DNA of 63,227 nucleotides, from assembly GCF_000980875.1 (NCBI RefSeq), contig NZ_LAYO01000093.1, positions 1 to 63,227 of the forward strand, read 5' to 3'. Both the position numbers and the translations under genes were made by a program. This document shows, piece by piece, positions 42,975 through 52,199 of this stretch (the stretch's first letter is position 1; the number at the start of each line of letters is the position of its first letter). The stretch comes from Leucobacter sp. Ag1. GTDB lineage: Bacteria; Actinomycetota; Actinomycetes; Actinomycetales; Microbacteriaceae. The notes beneath the pieces were generated by a model. The model had not been told where the DNA came from. It was given only the letters and a program-made list of their open reading frames with translations, and did no database searches.

Positions 42975-45038
42975 TCAGTCCGCCGTGCCGTTCCCGGTAT
43001 CGGCGGGCTGCGGCGTGCCCGGGTCCGCCGGGGTCGCGGGCGATCCGGGATCCGCCGGCGTGGCCGGATCCGAGGCGGGGATGGCGATGCTCTGCCGCAC
43101 CCCGAATCGCGTGCCGGATCCGTCGCCGTCGCAGTAGGCGAACACCAGCGCCTTCGTTCCGGAGGGGTACAGCACCAGCCCGCGCTCATAGGTGCCTCGC
43201 GAGTCCAGCTGGATCCTGGGCGACTTAGCGGTGCCCGTGCTCACGCAAACCGTCGCACCGGGCACGCCGCCGGTGATCGAGACGGTCGCGGCGAAGCGGG
43301 TCGTGTCGATCGAACGCACCGGAAGGGCGGTCAGTTCGACCTTCGGTGCGGTGAGCGAGAAGGTGACGGGTGCGGCGGGCGACACGTTGTCACCACGGGT
43401 CTGAGTGATCTCGGCCCGCTGCGCACCCGGTCGCAGGTCCAGATCCGCGAGGTCGACGGCCCATTTCCCGTCCGCGGCGACCGGTGGCAGGATCCGCGCG
43501 CCCGCGACGGCGACGGCGATCTTCGTCCCGGGTTCCGCCGTGCCGCTGAGGCGCGGCGCGATGGTTCCCCCGGCGTCGCCGGAGCTCTGGACGGTCGGGG
43601 TCGGGAGCGCGGGGAGGTCCGGGCGCTGCGTCGGCGGAGGGTTCGGAGGGCCCACCCGGTCGCCTCCGTCGGGCTCGGGCTTGGGCCTCAGCGGAACCTC
43701 GGGGAGGAGCGAGTCCTCCCGCGGGACGACCTCGTCCGCGAGCTGCGCGGGACGCCCGTCGGTCTGCTGACCGGCAACGGCCCCGAGGCCCGCCCCCGGC
43801 TCCACTCCGGCCGCGGCGCCCGAGGTGCCGGGACGCTGCTTCGCCGGAGACCGGGGCGCGCCGCCGGTCGCCGATCCGTTGTCCGACGGCGCCGCATGCT
43901 GCCCGGTGCTCCAGCCGCTGCCCGCTTCGAGGGTGACGGGCTGCTGGGGGTCGAAGGGGTGCGCGAGCACCACCGTTCCGGCGATCGCGGCCGCGGCGAG
44001 CGTGGATCCCAGCACGAGTCCGGTCGATCCGATCGCGACCTTGCCGCCGACGGCGGTCGCGAGCTTGCCGAAACCGGCGCGGAGTCCGCCGGCCTGCGTC
44101 AGCACGGCGAGGGGGCGGATCATCGCCGCTCCGTGCACCGCGGTCGTCCCGCCCGTCGCGGCGAACGCCGCCGGAGCGACCGGATCCGCCGCCCGCAGCG
44201 CCGCGGTCAGCGCGCTCCCCGCGCCTCCGAGGAACAGCACGCCGAGGATCCCGCCGCCGAGACGCCGGTTCGCCTCGAGCAGTTGCTGCTCGGCGGAACG
44301 GCACTGGCCGCAGCCGCGCAGGTGCGAGCGCAGCAGCGCGGCCCGCTCGCGGGGCAGGGAGTCCCGGACGTACCGCGGCAGCGCTTCGAACACTCGGGCG
44401 TGCTCGATCCCGCCGGGCGGCGTCGGTAACCACTGCGCGAGCCAGGCGACGCGAAGCCCCTCGGTCGCGCGTCGGCCGAGCACCGAGACGGAGTTCGGAC
44501 TGATCCCGAGCCGCCGGGCGGTCTCCGCTCGGGGCAACCGCTCGACGGAACGCCACTGCAGCACCTGCTGCCAGCGGTCCGGCAGCGCGGCGAAGGCGCT
44601 GAGGATCATGGCCCGCTCTTCGACCGACTCCATGGCGTCGCCGACGCTCGGGTCCGGCACCTCTTCGACGGCGGGCACCGGGACGACCCGTCGGCCGGCG
44701 CGGAACCACCGCGCGGAGATCTCCCGCACGGTCTCGAGCAGGTGAGCGCGGAACGCCTCCGTCGGCGCGGAGTCGCGCTGCAGCCGAGCCCAGATCGTCG
44801 CGTAGGCCTCCGACACCACGTCGTCGGCGTTGCCCGGCGCGACCGAGCGGGCGACCGCGTAGGCCGCGCCCCGGTGCAGCGACCAGAGCTCGGCGAACGC
44901 GTCGGCGTCGCCGCGCGCCGCGGCATCGAGCAGGCGGGCGTCGGTATCGGGATCGACCGGGTCCTCGGCGAACGCGGATCGGGCAGGATCGGGCCCGAGC
45001 ACGACCGCGTCGCGCTCAGCCGTTCCCGACTCGCTCAT
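42975..45038 (-). CDS. Sigma-70 (ECF-type) factor fused to a zinc anti-sigma domain, membrane helix and external Ig-like domain
   Basis: 687 residues. Sigma region 2 (about 35-112, with DDVVSEAYATIWARL) and region 4 (about 143-200, LPDRWQQVLQWRSVERLPRAETARRLGIS) form an ECF factor. Then comes an anti-sigma zinc motif His239-x3-Cys243-x2-Cys246 (HLRGCGQC), a linker, one membrane helix (about 333-359), a Pro-rich stretch and an Ig-like external domain (about 490-650) with a Pro/Asp/Thr tail. So sensor, anchor, anti-sigma and sigma are one chain; release probably needs proteolysis. It lies downstream of an LAxTG wall protein gene, behind a terminator. Fused ECF groups of this kind are known from actinobacteria. 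Confidence 0.85.
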   Translation of the reverse strand: MSESGTAERDAVVLGPDPARSAFAEDPVDPDTDARLLDAAARGDADAFAELWSLHRGAAYAVARSVAPGNADDVVSEAYATIWARLQRDSAPTEAFRAHLLETVREISARWFRAGRRVVPVPAVEEVPDPSVGDAMESVEERAMILSAFAALPDRWQQVLQWRSVERLPRAETARRLGISPNSVSVLGRRATEGLRVAWLAQWLPTPPGGIEHARVFEALPRYVRDSLPRERAALLRSHLRGCGQCRSAEQQLLEANRRLGGGILGVLFLGGAGSALTAALRAADPVAPAAFAATGGTTAVHGAAMIRPLAVLTQAGGLRAGFGKLATAVGGKVAIGSTGLVLGSTLAAAAIAGTVVLAHPFDPQQPVTLEAGSGWSTGQHAAPSDNGSATGGAPRSPAKQRPGTSGAAAGVEPGAGLGAVAGQQTDGRPAQLADEVVPREDSLLPEVPLRPKPEPDGGDRVGPPNPPPTQRPDLPALPTPTVQSSGDAGGTIAPRLSGTAEPGTKIAVAVAGARILPPVAADGKWAVDLADLDLRPGAQRAEITQTRGDNVSPAAPVTFSLTAPKVELTALPVRSIDTTRFAATVSITGGVPGATVCVSTGTAKSPRIQLDSRGTYERGLVLYPSGTKALVFAYCDGDGSGTRFGVRQSIAIPASDPATPADPGSPATPADPGTPQPADTGNGTAD

Positions 45039-45176
45039 CGTCTCGAATAGCCCGGTTCCAGATCCTGCGCCGCCGAATTACGGCACCGGTCGATTGTGCA
45101 CCCCGAAACCGCCTACACCAATACTGTTTGTGGGGTTCCCGCAAGAACACGGGGAAACCTGCCCCGGAACGCGCAC

Positions 45177-45221
45177 GTGCGCGGGTGCGAACGGGCTGTT
45201 CGCCCATTCGCACCCGCGCAC
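45177..45221 (-). terminator. Hairpin terminator after the wall-protein gene
   Basis: 15-bp perfect stem (45177-45191 with 45207-45221), the 15-nt loop itself containing a GGGC/GCCC pair, 13 nt after the stop of the wall protein. No T tract, so strand is assigned from position. Confidence 0.7.
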
Positions 45222-45234
45222 TCGTCGCGTCGCG

Positions 45235-47820
45235 CTATGCCGTTCGGCGCAGTCGCCTCACCGCCAGCAGCGCACCGCCGCCGAGCAGGAGCACACCCGC
45301 CAGGCCGAGCACGCCCGCGGCGGTCGCGTCACCGGTATCTGCGAGTCCGCCGCCGTTCGGCTTCTTGGTCGTCGGGGGCGTCGTCGGCGGAGTGGTCGGC
45401 GGCGTCGTGGTCGGCGGCACCCGATCGACGGTTCCCTTGCCGTACCAGCTGTCCTTCGCGGGGTCCACGGTCAGGTCCGCATCCGTCCCCGTCGCGGTTC
45501 CGGACACCGTCACCGTGTTGACGTAGTCCCCCTTCGGCAGCTTGCCCGAGGCCGCGTAGGCGATGGAGGCTCCGGGGGCCAGCGTGCCGTCGAACCCGTT
45601 CGGCGCGGCGATGGTGCCGAGCCGGTCGTCCTTCACGCTGTCGACGCGCACGGGCACGTTGCCCGTGTTCGTGACCGTGTAGACGAACGGAACCGTCTTC
45701 TTCGTGGAGACGCTGTGGCGGTCCGCGGCGGTGGCAGCGCGGACGCCGTCACCCGTCTTCACGACCTGCAGACCCGCGGTCGCGCCGAAGCCGTACCAGT
45801 CGGCCTGCACCGGCTGCAGCTCGTTCGGCACGCCCGCCTCGGTCGCCTTGACAGTGACCCGGTTGTGGTAATCGCCCTCGGCCACGGGCCCGCTCGCGGT
45901 GAAGACGACCTCGTCGCCGACACCCAGCGTGCCGCTGAAGCCGCTCGGCGCGGGGATCGTGCCGAGCACGCTGTCCGTCACGTCGTCGATCTGCACCGGC
46001 ACGTCGCCCGTGTTCTTCACGGTGTAGGCGAACTGGACGGTGGATCCCGCCGCGACGTGCAGTGCGGAGGCCTGCGTGCCCTTCTGCTGGCCGTTGCCGG
46101 TCTTCGTCACCGAGATCGACGGGTGCGAGAGCGGCGCTCGCACGGTCGCGACCGCGGTATCGCCGTTGCCGGCCTCGTTCCACGCCGAGATGCGGAACTG
46201 GTAGGTCTTCGCGGGGTCGAGGCCCGAGACGGTCCGGGTCGCGGAGGTCGACGCAGCCGCGGGCACCAAGGTCCAGGTGGCTCCGGCGTCCTCCGACTGC
46301 TCGATCACGTAGTCGCGCACCGGCGCCTGCGCATCGGCGGTGACGCCGGCGGGCAGCGCGTTCCAGGTGAGATCGACCGAGGTCTTCGCCGGGCTCGTGT
46401 ACTGCGCCGCGAACTGCGTCACGGCGTCCGGGGTGCGGGCGAAGATCACCACGCGGGTCGCCGAGGACCCCTCGGCGACGGTCGCGTAGAGGAAGCCGCG
46501 CTCGTCGAAGGCGAGACCGCGGACCGTCGAGAGCTGTCCGTTGCCGGTGCCCGAGCCGAACGCCGAGAACTTGCCCTTCGCCGTTCCGTCCTTGGCGAAG
46601 ACCGAGATGAGCCCGCCGCGCTGCCCGACGTAGATGTCGCCCGTGCGGGGCTCCACCTGGATCGCGAAGGTGGCGTTGGTCTGCCCGTCACCGGTCGCGA
46701 GTGCGCCCACGCCGATCGTCTGGGTGACGGCGCACCGGTCGCGCGAGGATCCGGTCGGGTTGCCGACGGCCTCCGTGGTGCAGGAGTTCTGGTCGACGCG
46801 CTGAATGAAGGTCTTGTTGCCGTTGCCCGGATCGATGAAGCCGACGAGCAGGGTGCCGTCGGCAGGATCGACCGCGATCGCGTAGGGCGAGCGGAAGCCG
46901 CCGTCACCCGCGTACACGGTGTTCGCCGGCTGGTTCAGGTAGATGTTGCGCACGAAGGTGCCGTCGGGCTTGTACTGCTTCAGCAGTTCGGGCGTCTGGC
47001 TGGTGACGATCATGTCGCCGTTGTTCATGCGCGCGACGCCGACCGCGTAGTCGAAGGTCTCGGGGTCGTAGCGGTTCGCCCAGCCGTTGCCGCTCGGCCA
47101 GCTCGACTTGCCGATGGCTCCGGCTTCCGTACCGCCGGGAGCGATCATGCGGACGATCTTCTTCTGGTTGTTCAGCCACCCGGCCTGGCCGTCAGCATCG
47201 ATCGCCCACGCCGTGCCCGCCTGGGTCACGGCGATGCCGCGCACACCGCCGAACTTCCCGCTCGGCATGGTGCTGCCGTCCCACACCTGGGAGTCGGCGA
47301 TCTTCGCGTAGTTCGCACCGACGCCCGCGTTGTCTCCCGCGGCGACCGTTCCGTACGCGCCGTTGCCGGTGTATTGACCCGCCGCCCAGTCCGGCGTCGC
47401 GGCCAGCTCGTGCCGCTGCACTCGGGACTGACCGCTGTAGCAGGCCTTGCCGTTGTCGACGAGCACACCGCCCTGGGTCGAGCAGAAGAGCGTCGCGAGG
47501 GTTCCGTACGCGATCTTGGCGCTGTCGGTCACCCAGAGGCTGCCGTCGGACGGGCTGGTCGTCACACCGTAGCTGTAGACGAGGTCACTCGTGCGGGTCC
47601 GGACATCGCCCGCGTACCCCCAGAGGCCGCTGCCGCGCGCCTTGCCCGCGGTCTGAGCGACGCTGGTGGTGCCCGGAGCAGTGGTGGCGACGGTCGGGTC
47701 GCCGACGACGGCCGAGGCCGCGGTCGCTCCGAGCGCGCCGAGCGGGAGCGCGATCAGCGCTGCGGTCGCCCATGCGGCCGCGCGCGCGAAACCGCGGCGA
47801 GGTGGTGCTGCTGTATTCAT
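45235..47820 (-). CDS. Secreted LAxTG wall-anchored protein with NHL-like, FN3 and CARDB/DUF11-like domains
   Basis: 861 residues. Signal peptide (about 1-37). Residues about 55-445 carry repeated strand patterns of an NHL-type beta-propeller (FGGVRGIAVTQAGTAWAID; DGTLLVGFIDP; EPRTGDIYVGQRGGLIS). An FN3 domain follows (about 455-545), then two related modules each starting 'xVxKTGxG' and ending 'WYGxG', a Pro/Thr linker, LADTG, a helix and RRLRR. LAxTG is the class E sortase signal of high-GC Gram-positives. ATG 47820 has GGGGAA before it. A TATTCT -10 candidate lies at 47938-47933. No sortase in the window. A surface adhesin or ligand-binding role is inference. Confidence 0.9.
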   Translation of the reverse strand: MNTAAPPRRGFARAAAWATAALIALPLGALGATAASAVVGDPTVATTAPGTTSVAQTAGKARGSGLWGYAGDVRTRTSDLVYSYGVTTSPSDGSLWVTDSAKIAYGTLATLFCSTQGGVLVDNGKACYSGQSRVQRHELAATPDWAAGQYTGNGAYGTVAAGDNAGVGANYAKIADSQVWDGSTMPSGKFGGVRGIAVTQAGTAWAIDADGQAGWLNNQKKIVRMIAPGGTEAGAIGKSSWPSGNGWANRYDPETFDYAVGVARMNNGDMIVTSQTPELLKQYKPDGTFVRNIYLNQPANTVYAGDGGFRSPYAIAVDPADGTLLVGFIDPGNGNKTFIQRVDQNSCTTEAVGNPTGSSRDRCAVTQTIGVGALATGDGQTNATFAIQVEPRTGDIYVGQRGGLISVFAKDGTAKGKFSAFGSGTGNGQLSTVRGLAFDERGFLYATVAEGSSATRVVIFARTPDAVTQFAAQYTSPAKTSVDLTWNALPAGVTADAQAPVRDYVIEQSEDAGATWTLVPAAASTSATRTVSGLDPAKTYQFRISAWNEAGNGDTAVATVRAPLSHPSISVTKTGNGQQKGTQASALHVAAGSTVQFAYTVKNTGDVPVQIDDVTDSVLGTIPAPSGFSGTLGVGDEVVFTASGPVAEGDYHNRVTVKATEAGVPNELQPVQADWYGFGATAGLQVVKTGDGVRAATAADRHSVSTKKTVPFVYTVTNTGNVPVRVDSVKDDRLGTIAAPNGFDGTLAPGASIAYAASGKLPKGDYVNTVTVSGTATGTDADLTVDPAKDSWYGKGTVDRVPPTTTPPTTPPTTPPTTKKPNGGGLADTGDATAAGVLGLAGVLLLGGGALLAVRRLRRTA

Positions 47821-48108
47821 GAGGTTCCCCACGTGTCAGGAGCGCCGGCCCCCTCCGACCGCTCGAGCTGTCCGGGAGCGTTGGCACGGCCCCGACTTCG
47901 GCGAAGCGCCGTGCGCCCCCGAGCGGCACGGCAGAATACTTGAAACTTCCCCGAATCGAGTTGAGCGTACCTGGGGATCGCGCGTTCGTCCAGGACATTC
48001 CCTGACTTCGGTCCGGATTTGTGATCCGGAAGCTCCGGAGCTGGTGCTCGCGCTCCGCGAGGCCGCACGTTCTGCGGTCTGCCGGGCAGGTCGAGACCGT
48101 CGAGCGTC

Positions 48109-48861
48109 CTACCCGGGCAGGACCGCGCGGAACGCGTGAGTGACGTAGGGCATGCCGATCGACTCGCCGTCGCGCAGGCCGAGCCCGTCGAGGATCCGAG
48201 CGAGCCCGGCGTCGAGCTCCGCGCGTTCGACCGGGGATCCGGTGATGTAGTAGCTGCGGGAGCGCAGCATCCCGCCCAGCGTCGCACACGTCGCCGGATG
48301 CTCCCAGGCCCAGCTCGCGTGCTCGGGAGCGCCGAACGGGGGCGCCAGTTCGGGACCGCCCGCGGCCATCGTGTCGCGCGACCCGCTCGACCGCACCAGC
48401 GCTTCGAGCTCGGCCGCCCACGCCGTGCGGGGATCCCGCAGGTTCCAGACGAGGCCCAGCACACCGCCCGGACGCAGCACCCTCTCGATCTCGCGGGACG
48501 CGAGCACGGGATCGACCCAGTGCCAGGCCTGCCCGAGCACGACGGCGTCCGCGCTCGCGTCGGCGCAGGGCAGGGATTCGGCGGTGCCGATCCCCGTCGG
48601 GACCCCGGGCACCGAGTCGCGCAGCTGCTCGAGCATCTGCGCATCGGGGTCCATCGCGGTGACCCGGCATCCGGCCGCGACGAGGCCGCGGCTCAGCTTG
48701 CCGGTGCCCGCCCCGACGTCGAGCACCCGCGGCGATGCGGCGGTGCCGCGGACGGGCGCGAGCATCCACTCGATGGCGGCGGCCGGATATTCGGGGCGCC
48801 CCTGCTCGTACAGCTCGGCCACCGAGCCGAACGACGTGGCCCGCGCTTCCTGATCCGTCAT
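48109..48861 (-). CDS. Class I SAM-dependent methyltransferase
   Basis: 250 residues. Rossmann motif I VLDVGAGTGKLSRGL, motif II AMDPDAQML, then DAVVLGQAWHWVDP and RVLRPGGVLGLVWN, the layout of UbiE/Trm-like small-molecule methyltransferases of the 'Methyltransf_11' group. Substrate unknown. It is the last gene before a 288-bp noncoding stretch (47821-48108) that carries the wall-protein promoter and a 7-bp stem at 48012-48030 that may be its weak terminator. Confidence 0.93.
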   Translation of the reverse strand: MTDQEARATSFGSVAELYEQGRPEYPAAAIEWMLAPVRGTAASPRVLDVGAGTGKLSRGLVAAGCRVTAMDPDAQMLEQLRDSVPGVPTGIGTAESLPCADASADAVVLGQAWHWVDPVLASREIERVLRPGGVLGLVWNLRDPRTAWAAELEALVRSSGSRDTMAAGGPELAPPFGAPEHASWAWEHPATCATLGGMLRSRSYYITGSPVERAELDAGLARILDGLGLRDGESIGMPYVTHAFRAVLPG

Positions 48862-48923
48862 CGCGACCCCGATTCCCGATTCCCCGGTGGAGCGGGCCGC
48901 ATCCGACCCGCGCTGACCGCAGG

Positions 48924-49640
48924 CTACTGCAGCAGGCTCCGCACCCGCTCGATCGACAGCAAGCCGTCGATCATCGGCCCCGCGACGACGCAGTAGATGA
49001 GCGCGAGGAACACGGCGTAGGTCACGGTGAAGCCGGCGGCCGCCGCGATGTGGTCGCGCGTGCGGAAGTGCGCGAAGAACTTGCGCAGGAACGAGACGGG
49101 GTGGCGCAGGTCCCAGGAGTTGAAGCGCAGGTAGCGCCCCAGGTACATGCCGAACCCGAGCAGCAGCATGACGACCCCGACCGCCCCGAGCGCGCCCGGT
49201 TCCAGGAAGCTGCGCGCCGAGTCGCCGTACACGCTCGTCGTGAAGAACATGTGCGCGAGGAACACGTTGAAGACCGTGTTGATCACGCCCGACATCGCGA
49301 GGGTGATCACGAGGATGATGTCGTACCAGAGCGGCACCGGGTCGTCGTCCCGCCGGTGCGACTGGTTGAGCTCGGTGATGAGGTAGCTCGCGTTCGGCAG
49401 CATGAGCAGCCAGAGGATCGCCGTGACGGCGAGCACCGCGAGTCCGACCGCGGGAGCCGCGGCGAGCAGCGCGAAGCCGAACAGTCCGCCGATGCCGAGG
49501 ATGAAGACGGGCAGGACCGAGAGCAGGATGTTCCAGAGCATCGGCCGGTACAGCGGCGTGCGGTACACCCAGGCTCGAGCGAGCACGAGGATCAGGGCGT
49601 AGACGTTCAGCAGGACGGCACCGACGGGGAGGAAGAACAC
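48924..49640 (-). CDS. DUF1361-type integral membrane protein
   Basis: 238 residues from the GTG at 49640, about six membrane helices. The stretch LLMLPNASYLITELNQSHRRDD followed by PLWYDIILVIT is the DUF1361 core; no function is known for the family. A CTG at 49673 would give a four-base overlap (CTGA) with the stop of the pentapeptide gene and a basic, more natural N-terminus (MTRRLHEIIVSV), so a non-ATG start there is possible. Confidence 0.82.
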   Translation of the reverse strand: MFFLPVGAVLLNVYALILVLARAWVYRTPLYRPMLWNILLSVLPVFILGIGGLFGFALLAAAPAVGLAVLAVTAILWLLMLPNASYLITELNQSHRRDDDPVPLWYDIILVITLAMSGVINTVFNVFLAHMFFTTSVYGDSARSFLEPGALGAVGVVMLLLGFGMYLGRYLRFNSWDLRHPVSFLRKFFAHFRTRDHIAAAAGFTVTYAVFLALIYCVVAGPMIDGLLSIERVRSLLQ

Positions 49641-49669
49641 GGAGACGATTATCTCGTGGAGCCGTCGGG

Positions 49670-50341
49670 TCAGCTCGCGCGGATCTCCATGCCGAAGTGC
49701 GCGGCGAAGATCGGGGCGAGGTCGATGGCCTGCATCTCGGAGACGATCGCGCCGCGCAGGCCTTCGAGACCCTCGATGCTCGAGAACTCGAGGCCGCGCA
49801 GGTCGAGTCCTTCGGATCGCACGCCCGTGAGCACGAGCTTGCCGACCGTGCACCCCTCGAACGCCATGCGGGTGATGCGCGCGCCGCCGAGGTCGAGCTC
49901 TTCGATGTGGCAGCCGCGGAACAGCACATCGCGCAGCTCGGAGGCGCGCAGGTTGACCCACCCCAGCTTCGATCCCTCGAAGAGCACCTGGTGCAGCCCG
50001 GAGTCGTACAGCTCCGCCGCGCCGATGCGCGAGGAGAGGATCTCGACGTCCTTCCAGGTGGTGCGTCGGGCCTTGAGGTTCGGCGCGTCGAGGCGCTCGA
50101 AGCGGGTCTCGACGAACCGGGAGCCCTGCAGGTCGGTGTCGTGGGCCCGCAGGTCGAGCAGTTCGCACTCCATCAGGGTGAGCCCGGCGGCGGCGCGACC
50201 CGAGAGGTCGCCGCCCGCGAAGCGCTCGCCCTCGAACACGCGGCGCGGCCCGATCGCCTCGGGATCGCCGTCGCGGAGCTCGTCGAGTCGCACCGGATCG
50301 AGGCGGGGCGTGGGATCGACCCTGCGCGTGCGTGCGACCAT
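49670..50341 (-). CDS. Pentapeptide-repeat protein
   Basis: 223 residues, ATG with GAGGAG site. From about residue 38 to 200 it has Leu/Phe every fifth position with Asn/Asp/Arg before it (FAGGDLSG, CELLDLRAHDTDLQG, NLKARRT, LGWVNLRASEL), the pentapeptide pattern of a square beta-helix. Some members mimic DNA and protect gyrase, but most have no known role. It is upstream of, and probably cotranscribed with, the DUF1361 gene. Confidence 0.9.
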   Translation of the reverse strand: MVARTRRVDPTPRLDPVRLDELRDGDPEAIGPRRVFEGERFAGGDLSGRAAAGLTLMECELLDLRAHDTDLQGSRFVETRFERLDAPNLKARRTTWKDVEILSSRIGAAELYDSGLHQVLFEGSKLGWVNLRASELRDVLFRGCHIEELDLGGARITRMAFEGCTVGKLVLTGVRSEGLDLRGLEFSSIEGLEGLRGAIVSEMQAIDLAPIFAAHFGMEIRAS

Positions 50342-50495
50342 GGCGGCTCCTCTGCGATCGAAGTATCGGGACGGGCACGACCCTACCCCCGGCCACCGAC
50401 ACCGACCCGCGCGAGGGCCCACCCCGCGGGTAGGGTGGGCTCGGTTGCGGGCCGCCGCGTGGGGGACGGCCCCGGACCCGACCCGGAGGATTCCC

Positions 50496-52199
50496 GTGGC
50501 ACTTTCCCGTTTCCGTTCCGCCGTAGCGGCCCTGCTCGCCGGAGCGCTGATCCTCGGGATCCCGATGCTCCCGGCGCAGGCCGCCGTCGCCGATCCGGCA
50601 CCCGCGGCACCCGCGGCACCCGCGGCGCCCGCCGCGACCACCGCATCGCCCATCTCCGAGGTCGCGCTGCAGCCCTACCTTCCCGGCGAGCAGAGCTGGC
50701 CGTCGAGCTTCGCCCCCTCGTTCGCGCTGGTGATCCGGATCGAGACCGAGTACGCGCAGCCGGGCGCGCGCTTCTCGCTCGCGCTGCCGGAGCACCTCAT
50801 CGCCGTCGCGGATCCCGGAACCGTGACGGACGGGGCGGGCGAGACGATCGCCGACTACCGCGTCGACGCCGACGGCCGCACCGTTCGCTTCGCGTTCGCG
50901 CCGGGAGTCGCCTCGAAGAAGGACCTCCGGGCCCGCATCGCGCTCTTCGCCAACCTCGACGACGTCGGGGCTGCCGGGGGTTCGTTCACCGGTGAGGCGC
51001 GCAGCGGATCCTCCGTCTTCCCGCTATCGCTGAGCTACGGTGCGATGTCGTGGACCATGGGCAATATCTCCTCCACCTGGGTGCCCGGCCCGAACGGCGA
51101 GGGCGCACGACTCCGGGTCCGCGGCGCCGTAGCCGGTCACGCGGCCAACGCGGCCGAGGGCGGCCAGTGGATCGGGGCGCGCGGGGCCGATTCCTGGCCC
51201 GGAACGCTGCGCCCGGTCCCGGGGACGACGCGGCTCTTCGCCTTCGACGAACTGCCGAGCACCTCGGGCGCGCTCGGTGATCCTGCGGCGGCCGTGCCGG
51301 CCTCGGCGTACTCCGTCGCGGCCGAGGGCCAGGCGCCCGGCACCGTCACGATGGGCGTCACGGTGCCGGCCCCGCGCGACGGCTTCTATGTGATCGAGCA
51401 GCTGTTCTCGCTCGATTCCCCGGGCCCCTCCCTCTTCGAGGCCCCCGGCGAGACGCTCCCCAAGGGGGCGCGCTTGATCTATGCGACGGGCTCGCAGGTC
51501 GACACGAGTTCCGTGCTCGCGCACGCGCAGAGCGGGGGCGCCTCGAACGGAAGCTCGAGCCTGGCGTACTTCGTCTCCTCGGGCGCCGACGGGTCCGCCG
51601 CGGCGGCGAAGCCGTCCCTCGGCGCGGTCCGCACGGTCGCGACCGAGTCCTCGCCGTCGCGCGCGGTCGCCCGGGTCGACCTCGCCGTCACCAATTCGGG
51701 GAACACTCCCCTGCACGCGACCGCGGTCGAGCGGGTCACCGCCGACCGTGCCGCGGTCTCGATCGACGCGGCGACCGCCGATCGGGGAACGGTGCGCGTG
51801 GTGGGCGGGGCCGTCGAGTGGTCCGGCGACCTGGAGCCCGGTCAGCGGGCCCGCATCGCCTACACCGTCACCGCGAAGCACGCCGGCGGTTCGGCCGGAG
51901 AGATCACGATCAGCGGTACGACCGAGGGCGAGACCCCGTCGGGGCAGGAAGCCGACGCCGAGGTCGCGGACGACACCGTGACGGTGCCGTCCGCGCCGAC
52001 GGACGGCACCGGCACGGATCCGACCCGGACGCCGCCGGCCACCGGTGCCGGGGCCGACCCGACCGAGCTCGCCGCCACCGGTTCGGAGCCGCTGGACGCC
52101 GCCCCCTGGGTGATCGCCCTGCTGTTCGCCGGGGCGGCCTGCGGGACGCTCGGGTTCAGCCGCGCGGCGAGAGGATCCCGGCCGGGATCTGCTGCGTGA
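50496..52199 (+). CDS. Secreted LAxTG wall-anchored surface protein
   Basis: 567 residues from a GTG with GGAGG upstream. Signal peptide (about 1-30), an Ala/Pro repeat, then an all-beta region to about 480 with a 'TNSGNTPLHATAVERV' module of the DUF11/Ig type near residue 400, a Pro/Thr/Gly linker, LAATG, a membrane helix and a basic tail. The LAxTG signal matches class E sortase use. No enzyme motif seen; probably an adhesin or surface structural protein. Its last 44 bases overlap the end of the convergent agmatine deiminase gene. Confidence 0.85.
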   Translation: MALSRFRSAVAALLAGALILGIPMLPAQAAVADPAPAAPAAPAAPAATTASPISEVALQPYLPGEQSWPSSFAPSFALVIRIETEYAQPGARFSLALPEHLIAVADPGTVTDGAGETIADYRVDADGRTVRFAFAPGVASKKDLRARIALFANLDDVGAAGGSFTGEARSGSSVFPLSLSYGAMSWTMGNISSTWVPGPNGEGARLRVRGAVAGHAANAAEGGQWIGARGADSWPGTLRPVPGTTRLFAFDELPSTSGALGDPAAAVPASAYSVAAEGQAPGTVTMGVTVPAPRDGFYVIEQLFSLDSPGPSLFEAPGETLPKGARLIYATGSQVDTSSVLAHAQSGGASNGSSSLAYFVSSGADGSAAAAKPSLGAVRTVATESSPSRAVARVDLAVTNSGNTPLHATAVERVTADRAAVSIDAATADRGTVRVVGGAVEWSGDLEPGQRARIAYTVTAKHAGGSAGEITISGTTEGETPSGQEADAEVADDTVTVPSAPTDGTGTDPTRTPPATGAGADPTELAATGSEPLDAAPWVIALLFAGAACGTLGFSRAARGSRPGSAA

